Assembly (NCBI GenBank): GCA_014799675.1 | Contig: JAAVHM010000032.1 | Coordinates: forward strand, 1 to 35,677 | Length of the DNA stretch: 35,677 nt | Direction: 5' to 3' | DNA from: Ruminococcus sp. | GTDB lineage: Bacteria; Bacillota; Clostridia; Oscillospirales; Ruminococcaceae | Part shown: one piece after another, positions 15,227 to 22,392 of the stretch | Position numbering within the stretch: position 1 is the stretch's first letter | Layout: each line of letters begins with the position of its first letter | Position numbers and translations under genes: made by a program | Notes under the pieces: model-generated | Database searches by the model: none | What the model saw: only the letters and a program-made list of their open reading frames with translations | What the model was told of the DNA's origin: nothing

Positions 15227-15838
15227 TCAATCTTTAAACTCAAATATTTTTGTAAATTTCAATCCTGTTATGTTGTTTTCTTCAATGAAATCTTTAAATT
15301 CATCATCACAATACCAATCTATAAACATACGACTTTTACCATTGTTATACATTAATCTGAAAAGATGATGTCCCTTAGTTTTTTCCAAAAAGACATAACG
15401 GCGAATTTTATATATTCCTTTACTTTTATCGTCGGAAAGATATTTGATTTCTGTATTTTCCATATCAAGATAGTCCGATAATTCAAGGTAAACAAGTGGT
15501 ATTATTATGTAATATTTTTCGTTTGGCAAATCCTCTAAAATTATAGAAAAGAAACGGAACAATTCACTATACTTGTTTTCAATCAAGCACTTGGATTTTT
15601 CGTTCACAAGCATTGTTACGTCACCTTTCATTATATCAGCAGGACGCAGTTTTCGGTATCCTCTTCTGCCCTTGTCTTTATTATAAAAAACAGTTTTTTC
15701 GGGCAATATTTCAGATAGTTTATCTTCATCTTCATTTGAGAACAGCGTTATAAAATCTAAGCTGTCGATTTTCTCAGTAGCCTTAAAAATGCACCACCAA
15801 TAATTGTTTACATCAGGATATGCATGCCATATGTTCAT
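15227..15838 (-). CDS. Imm11-like (DUF1629-type) putative immunity or hypothetical protein
   Basis: A 203-residue soluble protein, rich in Tyr, Lys and Asp and more AT-rich than its neighbours. The C-terminal segment DWYCDDEFKDFIEENNITGLKF-type (about 174-195) resembles the closing motif of the Imm11/DUF1629 family of polymorphic-toxin immunity proteins, where a strand-helix-strand ends in TGLxF. The rest shows no nameable motif. No toxin gene is visible next to it. It may be an orphan immunity gene or simply belong to an uncharacterised family. The ATG overlaps the stop of the upstream zinc-ribbon gene by 4 nt (ATGA), so translation is coupled. The family call is tentative. Confidence 0.5.
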   Translation of the reverse strand: MNIWHAYPDVNNYWWCIFKATEKIDSLDFITLFSNEDEDKLSEILPEKTVFYNKDKGRRGYRKLRPADIMKGDVTMLVNEKSKCLIENKYSELFRFFSIILEDLPNEKYYIIIPLVYLELSDYLDMENTEIKYLSDDKSKGIYKIRRYVFLEKTKGHHLFRLMYNNGKSRMFIDWYCDDEFKDFIEENNITGLKFTKIFEFKD

Positions 15839-16299
15839 AAAACGTCCTCCTTACAGCTTCGCTCGGAAAGATATTTTTTTATTTCCCCCGCAGTCAGTTT
15901 CCTGACCTCGGTGTTAGGATACTCTTTGTACTCCCCCACCTCAAACAGCGGGGTCATTTTTTCGCAGGACTTGTCCGTATTCTTTTTCAAAAAAGCGTTC
16001 AAATCGGAAATATCCGCAAAAATCTTGTAAGACTTCCTGCCGCCTTTGCCTGTTATTTCGTATATCCCGCAGGACTTTTTCATTGTAAAGTCCGCCGTCC
16101 GCAGATAAAGCATTGCAGTTTCAAGAGACTTGAACGGGAAATTCCACCTCTGCAAGCCTCGGACTTTATCCCTCTCAATGCAGATACACCTGCCGCAAGT
16201 CCCGCATATATACTGGGTGTGGTTTTTAAGGCAGTCCTCCGCTTTCAGTAAAGGGGTTATCCTGCTTTTTTCCGAATAACATTCGGGACACATTTTCAT
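15835..16299 (-). CDS. Small zinc-ribbon protein
   Basis: A 154-residue protein of unknown function. The N-terminal 45 residues contain CPEC...C...CGTCGRCIC, which looks like one or two treble-clef or ribbon zinc sites. The body is a mixed alpha/beta domain (WNFPFKSLETAMLYLRTADF, KSYKIFADISDLNAFLK). The C-terminal helix TAGEIKKYLSERS is reminiscent of short interaction motifs. Its start overlaps the upstream methyltransferase stop by 4 nt and its own stop overlaps the next ATG, forming a coupled three-gene set (16907 to 15227). A nucleic-acid or protein-binding role is plausible but not shown. Confidence 0.6.
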   Translation of the reverse strand: MKMCPECYSEKSRITPLLKAEDCLKNHTQYICGTCGRCICIERDKVRGLQRWNFPFKSLETAMLYLRTADFTMKKSCGIYEITGKGGRKSYKIFADISDLNAFLKKNTDKSCEKMTPLFEVGEYKEYPNTEVRKLTAGEIKKYLSERSCKEDVL

Positions 16300-16907
16300 A
16301 CACCTCTTTGCTTTTTCCGCAATTTCTTTGACAATTTATTTACAGGCTTTTCCTTTTTCTGTAACCTTTCCCCGCGCTTTTCCGAAATAAAAACATAGTA
16401 CCCGTCAATTTCCCGTACCCTTACCCCGCCGAAAACGGAGGTAAGCTTGTTCCTGTACCAGTCAAGGCGTTTGGTAACCATAACCATTTTTCCGCCAACA
16501 GCCAATTTTTTGAAACCCACCTCAATAAAACGCTTCGGCACGGAAAAATCCGCATGATACGGCGGGTTTGACAGTATCAAGGTGAAGCCGTTGTCCTGTA
16601 TTTCGGAAAAACCGTCGCTTATTTTAATTTCTATGTTCGGCACGCCGTTCAGCTCCGCGTTGATTTTCGCCTGCTTCACGGCGGCTTCGGAAATATCGCA
16701 CATGGCAACATTTTCCTGACCTATCAGCTTTGCCGCAAGAATTCCCACAACGCCGTATCCGCAGCCCATGTCCAACACTTTATCGCTCGGTAAAAAATCC
16801 ACAGCGGACAGCATAGCCAACGTCCCAACGTCAATGTTATTGGGAGAAAAGTTGGACGGGTCTGTTTCAAACTTCAGGCTCACATTTTTTATTTCTGCTG
16901 AAATCAT
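16296..16907 (-). CDS. RsmC-like class I methyltransferase
   Basis: A 203-residue methyltransferase of the small-domain MTS family related to RsmC/RlmG (16S/23S rRNA guanine N2). Motif I is VLDMGCGYGVVGILAA (about residues 45-60), the acidic post-motif is MCDISEAAVKQAKINAELNG, and the catalytic loop is SNPPYHADF (N-P-P-Y). The domain is single, unlike RsmC, which has an inactive N-terminal copy. It has a Lys-rich tail (KKEKPVNKLSKKLRKKQRG) that would suit RNA binding. AAAGGA lies 5 nt before the ATG. It is the first gene of the coupled set with the zinc-ribbon and Imm11-like genes. RNA modification is likely, with the exact base unknown. Confidence 0.87.
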   Translation of the reverse strand: MISAEIKNVSLKFETDPSNFSPNNIDVGTLAMLSAVDFLPSDKVLDMGCGYGVVGILAAKLIGQENVAMCDISEAAVKQAKINAELNGVPNIEIKISDGFSEIQDNGFTLILSNPPYHADFSVPKRFIEVGFKKLAVGGKMVMVTKRLDWYRNKLTSVFGGVRVREIDGYYVFISEKRGERLQKKEKPVNKLSKKLRKKQRGV

Positions 16908-16938
16908 TTTATCCTTTTCCCTCCGAAAGCGTGTATTC

Positions 16939-17499
16939 CTACATAGGTCTTAAATTTTTATCGAGCCTGTCCACTATCCATGCGAGACGCTTTTCACGTC
17001 CCGCGTCTGTCTTTGCGTCAAAATATGCCCGCGTATAAGTTTTCTTCACCGATAAGGGCATGGCTTGAAAATTTGTGAAAGCAGGTTCGTACTTTTTCAA
17101 AAGCTCGGATAAACAGGCAATATGCTCCTCCGTAAGCAACATAAGGTCGGGAGCGTCCCATTGACCGTTCTTTTTGGCTTCCTCTATTTTCTTTCTGCCG
17201 TGGTCGGTCATAAGACCACGTTCTTCAAGGCTTTGAACCAGCTTCTTGTTTTTATCCGACCACTTGCTTTTCTCCCTGCGGGCGGAAAAATATTTCTTAT
17301 AGGTCTTATCGTCAAGACTTTGCATCTGTCCGTCTATCCAACCAAAGCAGAGAGCTTCTTCAAGGGCTTCCGCCGCTTTTATTGTTTTCGTGCCTCCCGC
17401 TTTGCCGAACAAAAGCCACACGCCCTCGCTTGTCAGGCAGTTATCGTTAAGCCATTTCCTGAATTCTTCTCTGTTTGCAAACTTTATTGTATCGCTCAT
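16939..17499 (-). CDS. YdeI/OmpD-associated (bacteriocin-protection) family protein
   Basis: A 186-residue protein matching the YdeI/OmdA family. The opening FANREEFRKWLNDN, the central GKAGGTKTIKAAEALEEAL followed by CFGWIDGQM, and YKKYFSARREKSKWSDKNK are family-typical. Members have been linked to protection from bacteriocins or peptides, but the biochemical activity is uncertain. The C-terminal TNFQAMPLSVKKTYTRAYFDAKT with KRLAWIVDRL is the standard ending. A strong AAAGGAGAG site lies upstream of the ATG. It sits between the methyltransferase set and the CHAP amidase gene. Confidence 0.87.
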   Translation of the reverse strand: MSDTIKFANREEFRKWLNDNCLTSEGVWLLFGKAGGTKTIKAAEALEEALCFGWIDGQMQSLDDKTYKKYFSARREKSKWSDKNKKLVQSLEERGLMTDHGRKKIEEAKKNGQWDAPDLMLLTEEHIACLSELLKKYEPAFTNFQAMPLSVKKTYTRAYFDAKTDAGREKRLAWIVDRLDKNLRPM

Positions 17500-17538
17500 T
17501 ATGTGCTCTCCTTTAGTTGTATTAAAAAATATGGTTTT

Positions 17539-18060
17539 TTAATATCTATAACCATCAGGTATTCTGATATATGCCCGTATATGTTCATCTATCGGTCTAT
17601 GCAGAACTCTTGATATATTATCATTAAAAGTATTTCCCTCCGCTGTGACGATCTCGCCCTCTTTGACCTCCAAAACAATACCTATGTGATCATGCTCCTG
17701 ACCAATAAAAACCCGATCAAAAAGAACAATATCTCCTGCTTCCGGAAGAAAAGCCTCATCAGGCTTATGATACTCTATCCGACTGTCTCCAATCGCGTAT
17801 TCTTCCCAAGCGATACAACCTGCTAAGTGGCACGTAACACATTCATTCGGTCTATACGGAATTACAAATCCTGCCTCAACGCAGCAATAATAAACAAATG
17901 CTGCACACCATAATTTATCCGCATCTCTTAAGTTCCATTTGGGAAAATATTTGATGATCGGGGCAATGTTTGATTCCTTGCCCTCAATATATCCATGGAA
18001 AGGCTTTTGCGCTTTTTCCCTTGCAATCGCTGCCAACTTTTGTCTTGTTGCGTTTTCCAT
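17539..18060 (-). CDS. CHAP-domain amidase/peptidase
   Basis: A 173-residue CHAP (NlpC/P60 clan) domain, expected to cleave amide bonds in peptidoglycan or a related substrate. The catalytic Cys is in KLWCAAFVYYC (WC-A-x-F) and the His in EHDHIGIVLEV. The third polar residue is probably Asn in VTAEGNTFND. There is no signal peptide, so it acts in the cytosol or needs another route. The frame also allows an upstream start at 18120, but GGAGGAAGTT lies right before the ATG at 18060 and the extra N-terminal residues (MCEKCADERR) have no family support. Its neighbours are YdeI-like and a phosphatase. Confidence 0.85.
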   Translation of the reverse strand: MENATRQKLAAIAREKAQKPFHGYIEGKESNIAPIIKYFPKWNLRDADKLWCAAFVYYCCVEAGFVIPYRPNECVTCHLAGCIAWEEYAIGDSRIEYHKPDEAFLPEAGDIVLFDRVFIGQEHDHIGIVLEVKEGEIVTAEGNTFNDNISRVLHRPIDEHIRAYIRIPDGYRY

Positions 18061-18157
18061 AACTTCCTCCATTAAGTTCCGATTTATTATTCTGCGCTCA
18101 TCAGCACATTTTTCACACAACGTCTTTAAGCCTCCTATAAATTTTGATATAGCCGAT

Positions 18158-18721
18158 CTATAACAGTTCCAATAATTTCTCCATATTCTCCCTGTGCGGA
18201 ATAATAATTTCTATATCCACTTCGGGGTGAACTTTCACGTAAGCCGTAAGCATATCCATTAAATTATCCTTAGACTTCATATAATCGTCAATGATAACCT
18301 CATCACTGAAACCGAGCCGTTTCAGAATGACAGCCGACACCACGCCTGTGCGGTCTTTTCCCGCCGTGCAGAAATACATTACGTTGGACTTCGCGTTCAT
18401 TATAGTATCAATAACTTTCTCCATTTGCCCGTCAAGCATCTGCCGATAAACCGTATACAGATGTTCACGGGATTTCGGAGTACCGCCCCCGCCCGTAACG
18501 GGAAGATGAAAATAGCTGAAACCGTCCCGCTGTTTAAGACCGCAGGGCTTTGCCGCGACCTCCTCGTCGGAACGCAGGTCAACTATCGTAGTTATATTAT
18601 TATCCAAAAGCCACCGTACTTCCGTATCTGTCAGGTTCTCGGGAAAGTCGCTTCTGAAATATCGGTTTGTACCTGTGGGCAGTACGCGTGTGTTTCTTGT
18701 GGATTGCAGTAAAGAACTCAT
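18158..18721 (-). CDS. Protein-tyrosine/dual-specificity phosphatase (MptpB-like)
   Basis: A 187-residue phosphatase of the PTP superfamily. The active-site loop is FCTAGKDRTG, C118-x5-R124. The N-terminal RVLPTGTNRYFRSD and TTIVDLRSDEE (residues 44-54) match the MptpB/Siw14-like branch, which dephosphorylates tyrosine, serine or phosphoinositides. The usual His before the Cys is replaced by Phe (F-C rather than H-C), a variation that may lower activity. It has no signal peptide. GGAG lies 9 nt before the ATG. Substrate is unknown. Confidence 0.88.
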   Translation of the reverse strand: MSSLLQSTRNTRVLPTGTNRYFRSDFPENLTDTEVRWLLDNNITTIVDLRSDEEVAAKPCGLKQRDGFSYFHLPVTGGGGTPKSREHLYTVYRQMLDGQMEKVIDTIMNAKSNVMYFCTAGKDRTGVVSAVILKRLGFSDEVIIDDYMKSKDNLMDMLTAYVKVHPEVDIEIIIPHRENMEKLLELL

Positions 18722-18775
18722 ACAAACGGTCTCCTTTCAAATTACTGTTTATATATTTGTTCACAGTTTGATTGA

Positions 18776-19252
18776 TCAACCCCTTGAAACAAAATGTTTC
18801 ATCGGCTCATTCAGATGATATATTTCTTCTTTCAGAAATTCGGGATATATAGTCACCTTTTGAATTTCTTCGACAGGCAGCCACCCAATAACAACATTGC
18901 TGTTATCTTTATGGGGCAAAAATTCATCTTTATCCGGAATAACAGCTCCTTCACACAAATTGATCAAATAATAAAAGCAAATATTATGCGCTCTCTTTCC
19001 GTTCCATTCCCAAAAACACTCTTCCGTCCATAATAAGCGTTCACATTTTACATCTGCGCCGGTTTCTTCTTTGTACTCACGAACAAGCGCTTCCTCTGTG
19101 GTTTCTCCTATTTTGACATGCCCGCCCGGTATCGCATATTCGCTTCCGTTTTTATCTCTTTGAACTGCAATTTTATTGTTTTTAATTAGTATTCCTGCGG
19201 CTCTCAAATCACAGATATATTCGTCACTTGTAAATAACCAGTCTTTGTTCAT
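18776..19252 (-). CDS. Nudix hydrolase (2 of 2)
   Basis: A 158-residue Nudix protein. The box is GGHVKIGETTEEALVREYKE-ETG (G-x5-E-x7-R-E-x2-E-E-x-G). The YAIPGG entry and the following CFYYLINLCE strand are standard, as is the later GWLPVEEIQKVTIYPEFL segment. It is not closely similar to the Nudix at 11424. An ATG four codons upstream (19267) is possible, but GGGAGAG sits 6 nt before the ATG at 19252, so I prefer that start. Substrate is unknown. Confidence 0.88.
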   Translation of the reverse strand: MNKDWLFTSDEYICDLRAAGILIKNNKIAVQRDKNGSEYAIPGGHVKIGETTEEALVREYKEETGADVKCERLLWTEECFWEWNGKRAHNICFYYLINLCEGAVIPDKDEFLPHKDNSNVVIGWLPVEEIQKVTIYPEFLKEEIYHLNEPMKHFVSRG

Positions 19253-19318
19253 AACATTCTCTCCCATAGCTTAAAATTTTCTCAAAGCGCGTCCTTAACT
19301 CTTTCATTTGTAAAATTC

Positions 19319-19702
19319 CTAATATGTTTCCATTTGCCCGCATAGCATATTATAAAACCCAAATCGCTCATAAAACGGCTTCAAGCCTTCTTCATAAACC
19401 ACTGAAATCATGTAGATACGCTTTTCCTTCAGATATTCAAGCATTTTATCCATAAGCTCTGTGCCGATCCCTTTGCCTTGGTAAGCCGGACAAACCATCA
19501 GATCCTGAATATAAGCGTCTGTTACCCCATTTGATACACTATCAATATATCCAATCAGTTTATCATCTTCATAAACTGCAATATGGTAATAAGATGTCAT
19601 CAAGGGGTTTGTATACTCTCTTTCCATTCTGTTCCAGCCAACCGACTCACGCAGATCCGCCAATGCTTCTACAGACACTTTTTCGTTGAATTTGTATATC
19701 AC
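19319..19702 (-). CDS. GNAT-family N-acetyltransferase (5 of 5)
   Basis: A 127-residue minimal GNAT. Motif A is DLMVCPAYQGKGIGTELMDKM (Q-x-x-G-x-G) and the C-terminal FYERFGFYNM closes the fold. The substrate is unknown. It starts with GTG at 19702, preceded by GGAGGA with a 9-nt spacer; there is no nearby in-frame ATG. A copy of a dispersed repeat (about 19725-19810) lies between it and metF. Confidence 0.83.
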   Translation of the reverse strand: MIYKFNEKVSVEALADLRESVGWNRMEREYTNPLMTSYYHIAVYEDDKLIGYIDSVSNGVTDAYIQDLMVCPAYQGKGIGTELMDKMLEYLKEKRIYMISVVYEEGLKPFYERFGFYNMLCGQMETY

Positions 19703-19724
19703 TATGTTTTTCCTCCTCGTTGTT

Positions 19725-19810
19725 CCCCTCCCCCTTGATAGGGGCTTGATAAACGATAGAATTTCCGTATCTTACCATATGGCAGAACACGCCCGCAGGG
19801 GCTTCCCCGC
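19725..19810 (-). repeat. Dispersed ~80-bp repeat family R2, copy 1
   Basis: On the minus strand it begins right after the metF TAA (GCGGGGAAGCCCC...) and contains TGTTCTGCC, ATACGG and CCCCTATCAAGGGG in order. The same blocks appear in the same order and near-equal spacing at 22303-22392. The element contains small palindromes and sits in the metF 3' region, ending before the GNAT ribosome-binding site. Confidence 0.65.
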
Positions 19811-20671
19811 TTACAAAAGCGACTTAACGCTCTCGCTTATCTTCCTCGCAACATACGGATTATTCATAGTGTACAGATGTATGCCGTCCACACTGCTTGA
19901 AATAAGGTCAACGATCTGGTCAACGGCGTAGGCAATTCCCGCGTCGCGGAGAGCCTCGGGATTATTTTCATATTTCTGCATCATTTTGGAAAATTTCGCA
20001 GGCAGACTTGCCCCGCACATGGAAACCATACGCTCGATCTGCTTTTTGTTTGTAACAGGCATGATACCCGCCTCCACGGGGACGGTCACACCCGCAATGG
20101 CAAGCATTTCACGGTACTTGTGGAAAGCGGCGTTGTCAAAGAAAAGCTGGGACATAAGGTGCTCCGCCCCCGCTTCTATCTTGATTTTCAGATTGTTGAT
20201 GTCCTCGGAGAAGCTTTTCGCCTCCATATGACACTCGGGATAGCAAGCCCCCGACACGTGGAAATCGCCGTTTTCCTTGATAAATCGGGTCAGGTCGCTT
20301 GCGTACTCAAAATCATGGAGACGGGGTATTTCGGGGTTCACGTCCCCACGCAGGGCGAGAATATTTTCAATGCCGCGCTCCTTGAACTGACCGAGGATAG
20401 TCCGAACGCTTTCCTTTGTGCTGTAAACGCAGGTAAGGTGCGCCGCCGAGGGAATTCCCAGCTCGTTCTGAATATAAGCGGCAATGTCGCAGGTCTTGGT
20501 GTCCGAGGCGTTTCCCCCCGCGCCGTAAGTCACGCTGATAAAATCGGGGGAAAGGTCTTTCAACTCCGCAAGAGTGCTGTATATCGTTTCAATTGAACTT
20601 GTCTTTTTCGGCGGAAAAACCTCAAATGACAGGACAGTCCTGCCGCCTTTAAAAAGTGATGATAGTTTTAT
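19811..20671 (-). CDS. metF: Methylenetetrahydrofolate reductase with a non-AUG start
   Basis: It reduces 5,10-methylene-THF to 5-methyl-THF, the methyl donor for MetH. The barrel motifs are FEVFPPKK (16-23, with E17 matching the catalytic Glu of E. coli MetF), VTYGAGGN (about 46-53), HLTCV and IMPVTN. Total length is 286 residues, normal for the family. No ATG, GTG, TTG or CTG occurs between the in-frame TAG (20684-20686) and the FE-PP motif. A near-ideal TAGGAGGAT site is followed by ATT ATA AAA CTA, and MKLSSLFKGG is the family's usual start, so initiation must be at ATA (20669-20671) or ATT (20672-20674). A TTG at 20563 would delete the catalytic Glu. A palindromic repeat lies directly upstream of the ribosome-binding site. 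Confidence 0.88.
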   Translation of the reverse strand: MKLSSLFKGGRTVLSFEVFPPKKTSSIETIYSTLAELKDLSPDFISVTYGAGGNASDTKTCDIAAYIQNELGIPSAAHLTCVYSTKESVRTILGQFKERGIENILALRGDVNPEIPRLHDFEYASDLTRFIKENGDFHVSGACYPECHMEAKSFSEDINNLKIKIEAGAEHLMSQLFFDNAAFHKYREMLAIAGVTVPVEAGIMPVTNKKQIERMVSMCGASLPAKFSKMMQKYENNPEALRDAGIAYAVDQIVDLISSSVDGIHLYTMNNPYVARKISESVKSLL

Positions 20672-20691
20672 AATTTTATCCTCCTATTTTT

Positions 20692-20768
20692 TGTAGGGGC
20701 GGATTCCTTATTCGCTCGTTATTTTCCAATAATTTGTGCGGCGGGCGGATAAAGAATCCGCCCCTACA
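20692..20768. repeat. Palindromic intergenic element, copy 2 (TGTAGGGGCG family)
   Basis: A 77-bp element with terminal inverted repeats TGTAGGGGCGGATTCC...CG and CGGGCGGAT...GAATCCGCCCCTACA. On the minus strand the first bases of the element (CTG TAG GGG) provide the stop codon of the 100-residue protein gene at 20764. The other end runs into the metF ribosome-binding site. It is related to 10169-10237. Confidence 0.8.
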
Positions 20769-21066
20769 GGTTTTCAAGATTATGGCGTAAATCGTCAATT
20801 TCCCTTTGCAGTTTTAAAATTTCCGACATAACATTTTGTTCGGTCTTTATGCGTAATTCCTCGGCAAGCTTTTTTTCTGCCAAATAAAGGTATTTGTCCA
20901 TAACGGCAATGATCTCCGCATCGGTCATATCGGAGGTTATTTCGGCGTTGTCCAGTTTCATAAGAGCCGCCGCACGGTATTTCAACGACTCTATCTCGTC
21001 AATTATTTCCGCCGTTTCGGGCGGAATTTTTGTATGCACTTTTTTGGCTTTTTTCTTTCCGCCCAT
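20764..21066 (-). CDS. Small coiled-coil protein
   Basis: A 100-residue basic-then-acidic protein with no assigned function. The N terminus is Lys-rich (MGGKKKAKKVHTK). The rest is almost entirely helical, with heptad-like leucines (EIIDEIESLKYRAAALMKL, AEKKLAEELRIKTEQ, SEILKLQREIDDLRHNLENL), so a coiled coil is likely. An ATG at 21066 follows AGAGGAAAACGCT. The TAG lies inside the palindromic repeat, so the C terminus may have been longer before the repeat inserted. The next gene upstream ends 25 nt away. Confidence 0.6.
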   Translation of the reverse strand: MGGKKKAKKVHTKIPPETAEIIDEIESLKYRAAALMKLDNAEITSDMTDAEIIAVMDKYLYLAEKKLAEELRIKTEQNVMSEILKLQREIDDLRHNLENL

Positions 21067-21091
21067 AGCGTTTTCCTCTGAATTTCCTTAT

Positions 21092-21571
21092 TTATCCTTT
21101 AATTTCCTTTATTCTTATTTCCGTCATTTTTTCAAGGAACAGCAAATCGTCCAAATCGGGATTGTCAACTCGGAAAGTACAGCAGCAGACATCATTAAAT
21201 TCTTTCCCGAATATTACCTTGCGCCGTCCGCCGCCGCAGGAGCCGCAGTTTCCGCAATGGTCAACGTGTTTCCACGCCGTTTCCTTTATTTCCTCCGCAT
21301 AAGATGATTTTTCAAGCCATTCCGAACCCATATCGTCAGACCAGACCGTCCAGCGGTTGTCCTCCTCGTCAGGGTCGTTTACTGCAATAAAGCATACGCA
21401 TTTGTCACCCAATTTTACCCAATAGTATATTTTGTCTTTCCAGCAATCGCAGTTATCCTTGTAAAAAGTCAACCGGTTATCTTCAAGATAGTTTACAAAC
21501 TTCAAGGCAATTTCCCTGTCAGCCGAGGATAATTCTCTGTTAATGTAGTCCTTGATATTTAACTCTGCCAT
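21092..21571 (-). CDS. Cysteine-rich uncharacterised protein
   Basis: A 159-residue cytosolic-looking protein. The C-terminal half has a cysteine cluster, HCGNCGSCGGGRRKVIFGKEF followed by NDVCCCTFRVDNP, a pattern I recognise as recurring in clostridial proteins of unknown function. It could bind zinc or another metal. The N-terminal half is a strand-helix domain (YYWVKLGDKCVCFIAVNDP). GGAGGAAAAGC precedes the ATG. It is in a set of small minus-strand genes with short gaps. No function is claimed. Confidence 0.65.
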   Translation of the reverse strand: MAELNIKDYINRELSSADREIALKFVNYLEDNRLTFYKDNCDCWKDKIYYWVKLGDKCVCFIAVNDPDEEDNRWTVWSDDMGSEWLEKSSYAEEIKETAWKHVDHCGNCGSCGGGRRKVIFGKEFNDVCCCTFRVDNPDLDDLLFLEKMTEIRIKEIKG

Positions 21572-21587
21572 GCTTTTCCTCCATATT

Positions 21588-22235
21588 TTACCGCTTCAGC
21601 AAAGGAAGCAAAAAGTCAATAATTTCCGCCATTGCGCCGCATTCCTCGGAAAAAAGCTTCTCAAACCAGTTTTCACAAGGTACTGTCCGCAATTCTCCCC
21701 TTTTGCGGTACGCCGTACCCGCAGGCGGCATTGGCTTGTTGTTGACAGCCCACACCGCTTCAAGGACTGTCCACGAATTTATATGGGCAAGGTATCTGCT
21801 TTTCAGTCCGTCAGCCGCTTCAAGCTTTATCTTTGCCGTCATAAGCCAATGGTACAAGCCGTCCCTGACCTTTTGCGGAGTGCGGTAATTCTCGTATTTT
21901 TGCTTTGCAAGAGCCATTATTTCGGATAACCGCCCGTCGCGGTCGAAGGCGATTTCCGCGTCAAGATAGTGATAAACGTCCATAGGTTCGGCGTTTAGCT
22001 TTTCCACAGCGTATTCGTAAGTCAAAAACGAGGTCTCCACAAGAATACCGTCGGTAAAATGGGTTTCAAAGCAATGCCTGCCGCACAGCACAATAATATC
22101 AACGTCAGAATTTTCAGAAGCGCAGCCGCAAGCAACAGAGCCGGTAAGCAGTACTCCGCTTACCGTTTTGTCGTTGGTAAGATTTTCAAGCTCACAAGCA
22201 AATATACTGCGCTGTTTTACATTTGGCTCTGCCAT
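21588..22235 (-). CDS. Nucleotidyltransferase-domain protein
   Basis: A 215-residue protein with the nucleotidyltransferase signature GSVACGCASENSDVDIIVL (G-S-x7-S-D-x-D), the MNT/aminoglycoside adenylyltransferase-like fold. A helical C-terminal part (HWLMTAKIKLEAAD, FEKLFSEECGAMAEIIDFLL) resembles the HEPN-like or substrate-binding half of such enzymes. The substrate may be an antibiotic, a nucleotide or a protein; none is evident. An upstream ATG four codons earlier exists (22247), but GGAGGG lies 4 nt before the ATG at 22235. It is the second gene after the esterase on the minus strand. Confidence 0.82.
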   Translation of the reverse strand: MAEPNVKQRSIFACELENLTNDKTVSGVLLTGSVACGCASENSDVDIIVLCGRHCFETHFTDGILVETSFLTYEYAVEKLNAEPMDVYHYLDAEIAFDRDGRLSEIMALAKQKYENYRTPQKVRDGLYHWLMTAKIKLEAADGLKSRYLAHINSWTVLEAVWAVNNKPMPPAGTAYRKRGELRTVPCENWFEKLFSEECGAMAEIIDFLLPLLKR

Positions 22236-22261
22236 GTTTCCCTCCAAGCCTTAATTAATAA

Positions 22262-22283
22262 GGGGACGGGTACGCCCGTCCCC
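22262..22283 (-). terminator. Strong GC hairpin downstream of the esterase gene
   Basis: GGGGACGGG and CCCGTCCCC form a perfect 9-bp stem with a TACG loop. In the minus direction it is followed by TTATTAATTAAGG, a weak T tract, and on the plus strand by a CAAAAAATTATAG run. It probably ends transcripts coming from the sialate esterase gene, although it may instead be part of a dispersed palindromic repeat. Confidence 0.55.
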
Positions 22284-22302
22284 CAAAAAATTATAGTAAT
22301 TA

Positions 22303-22392
22303 TCCCGCCCCTTGATATGGGCTATACAGAGTAACGGTATGCCGTATTCAACCTTGGGGTAGAACAAGGGTCAAGGCTCAGCCTTGCTCATC
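22303..22392 (-). repeat. Dispersed ~80-bp repeat family R2, copy 2
   Basis: It shares ordered blocks TGTTCTACC, ATACGG, TAT..GCCC and TATCAAGGGG with copy 1 at 19725-19810. The palindrome AAGGCTGAGCCTT in its leading end supplies the TGA of the esterase gene. Confidence 0.65.

Noticed and set aside
10955-19702. Integron-type cassette array
   Set aside because: No integrase, attI or attC-like sites were seen. The genes are joined by short gaps and ribosome-binding sites as in an ordinary operon-like run.
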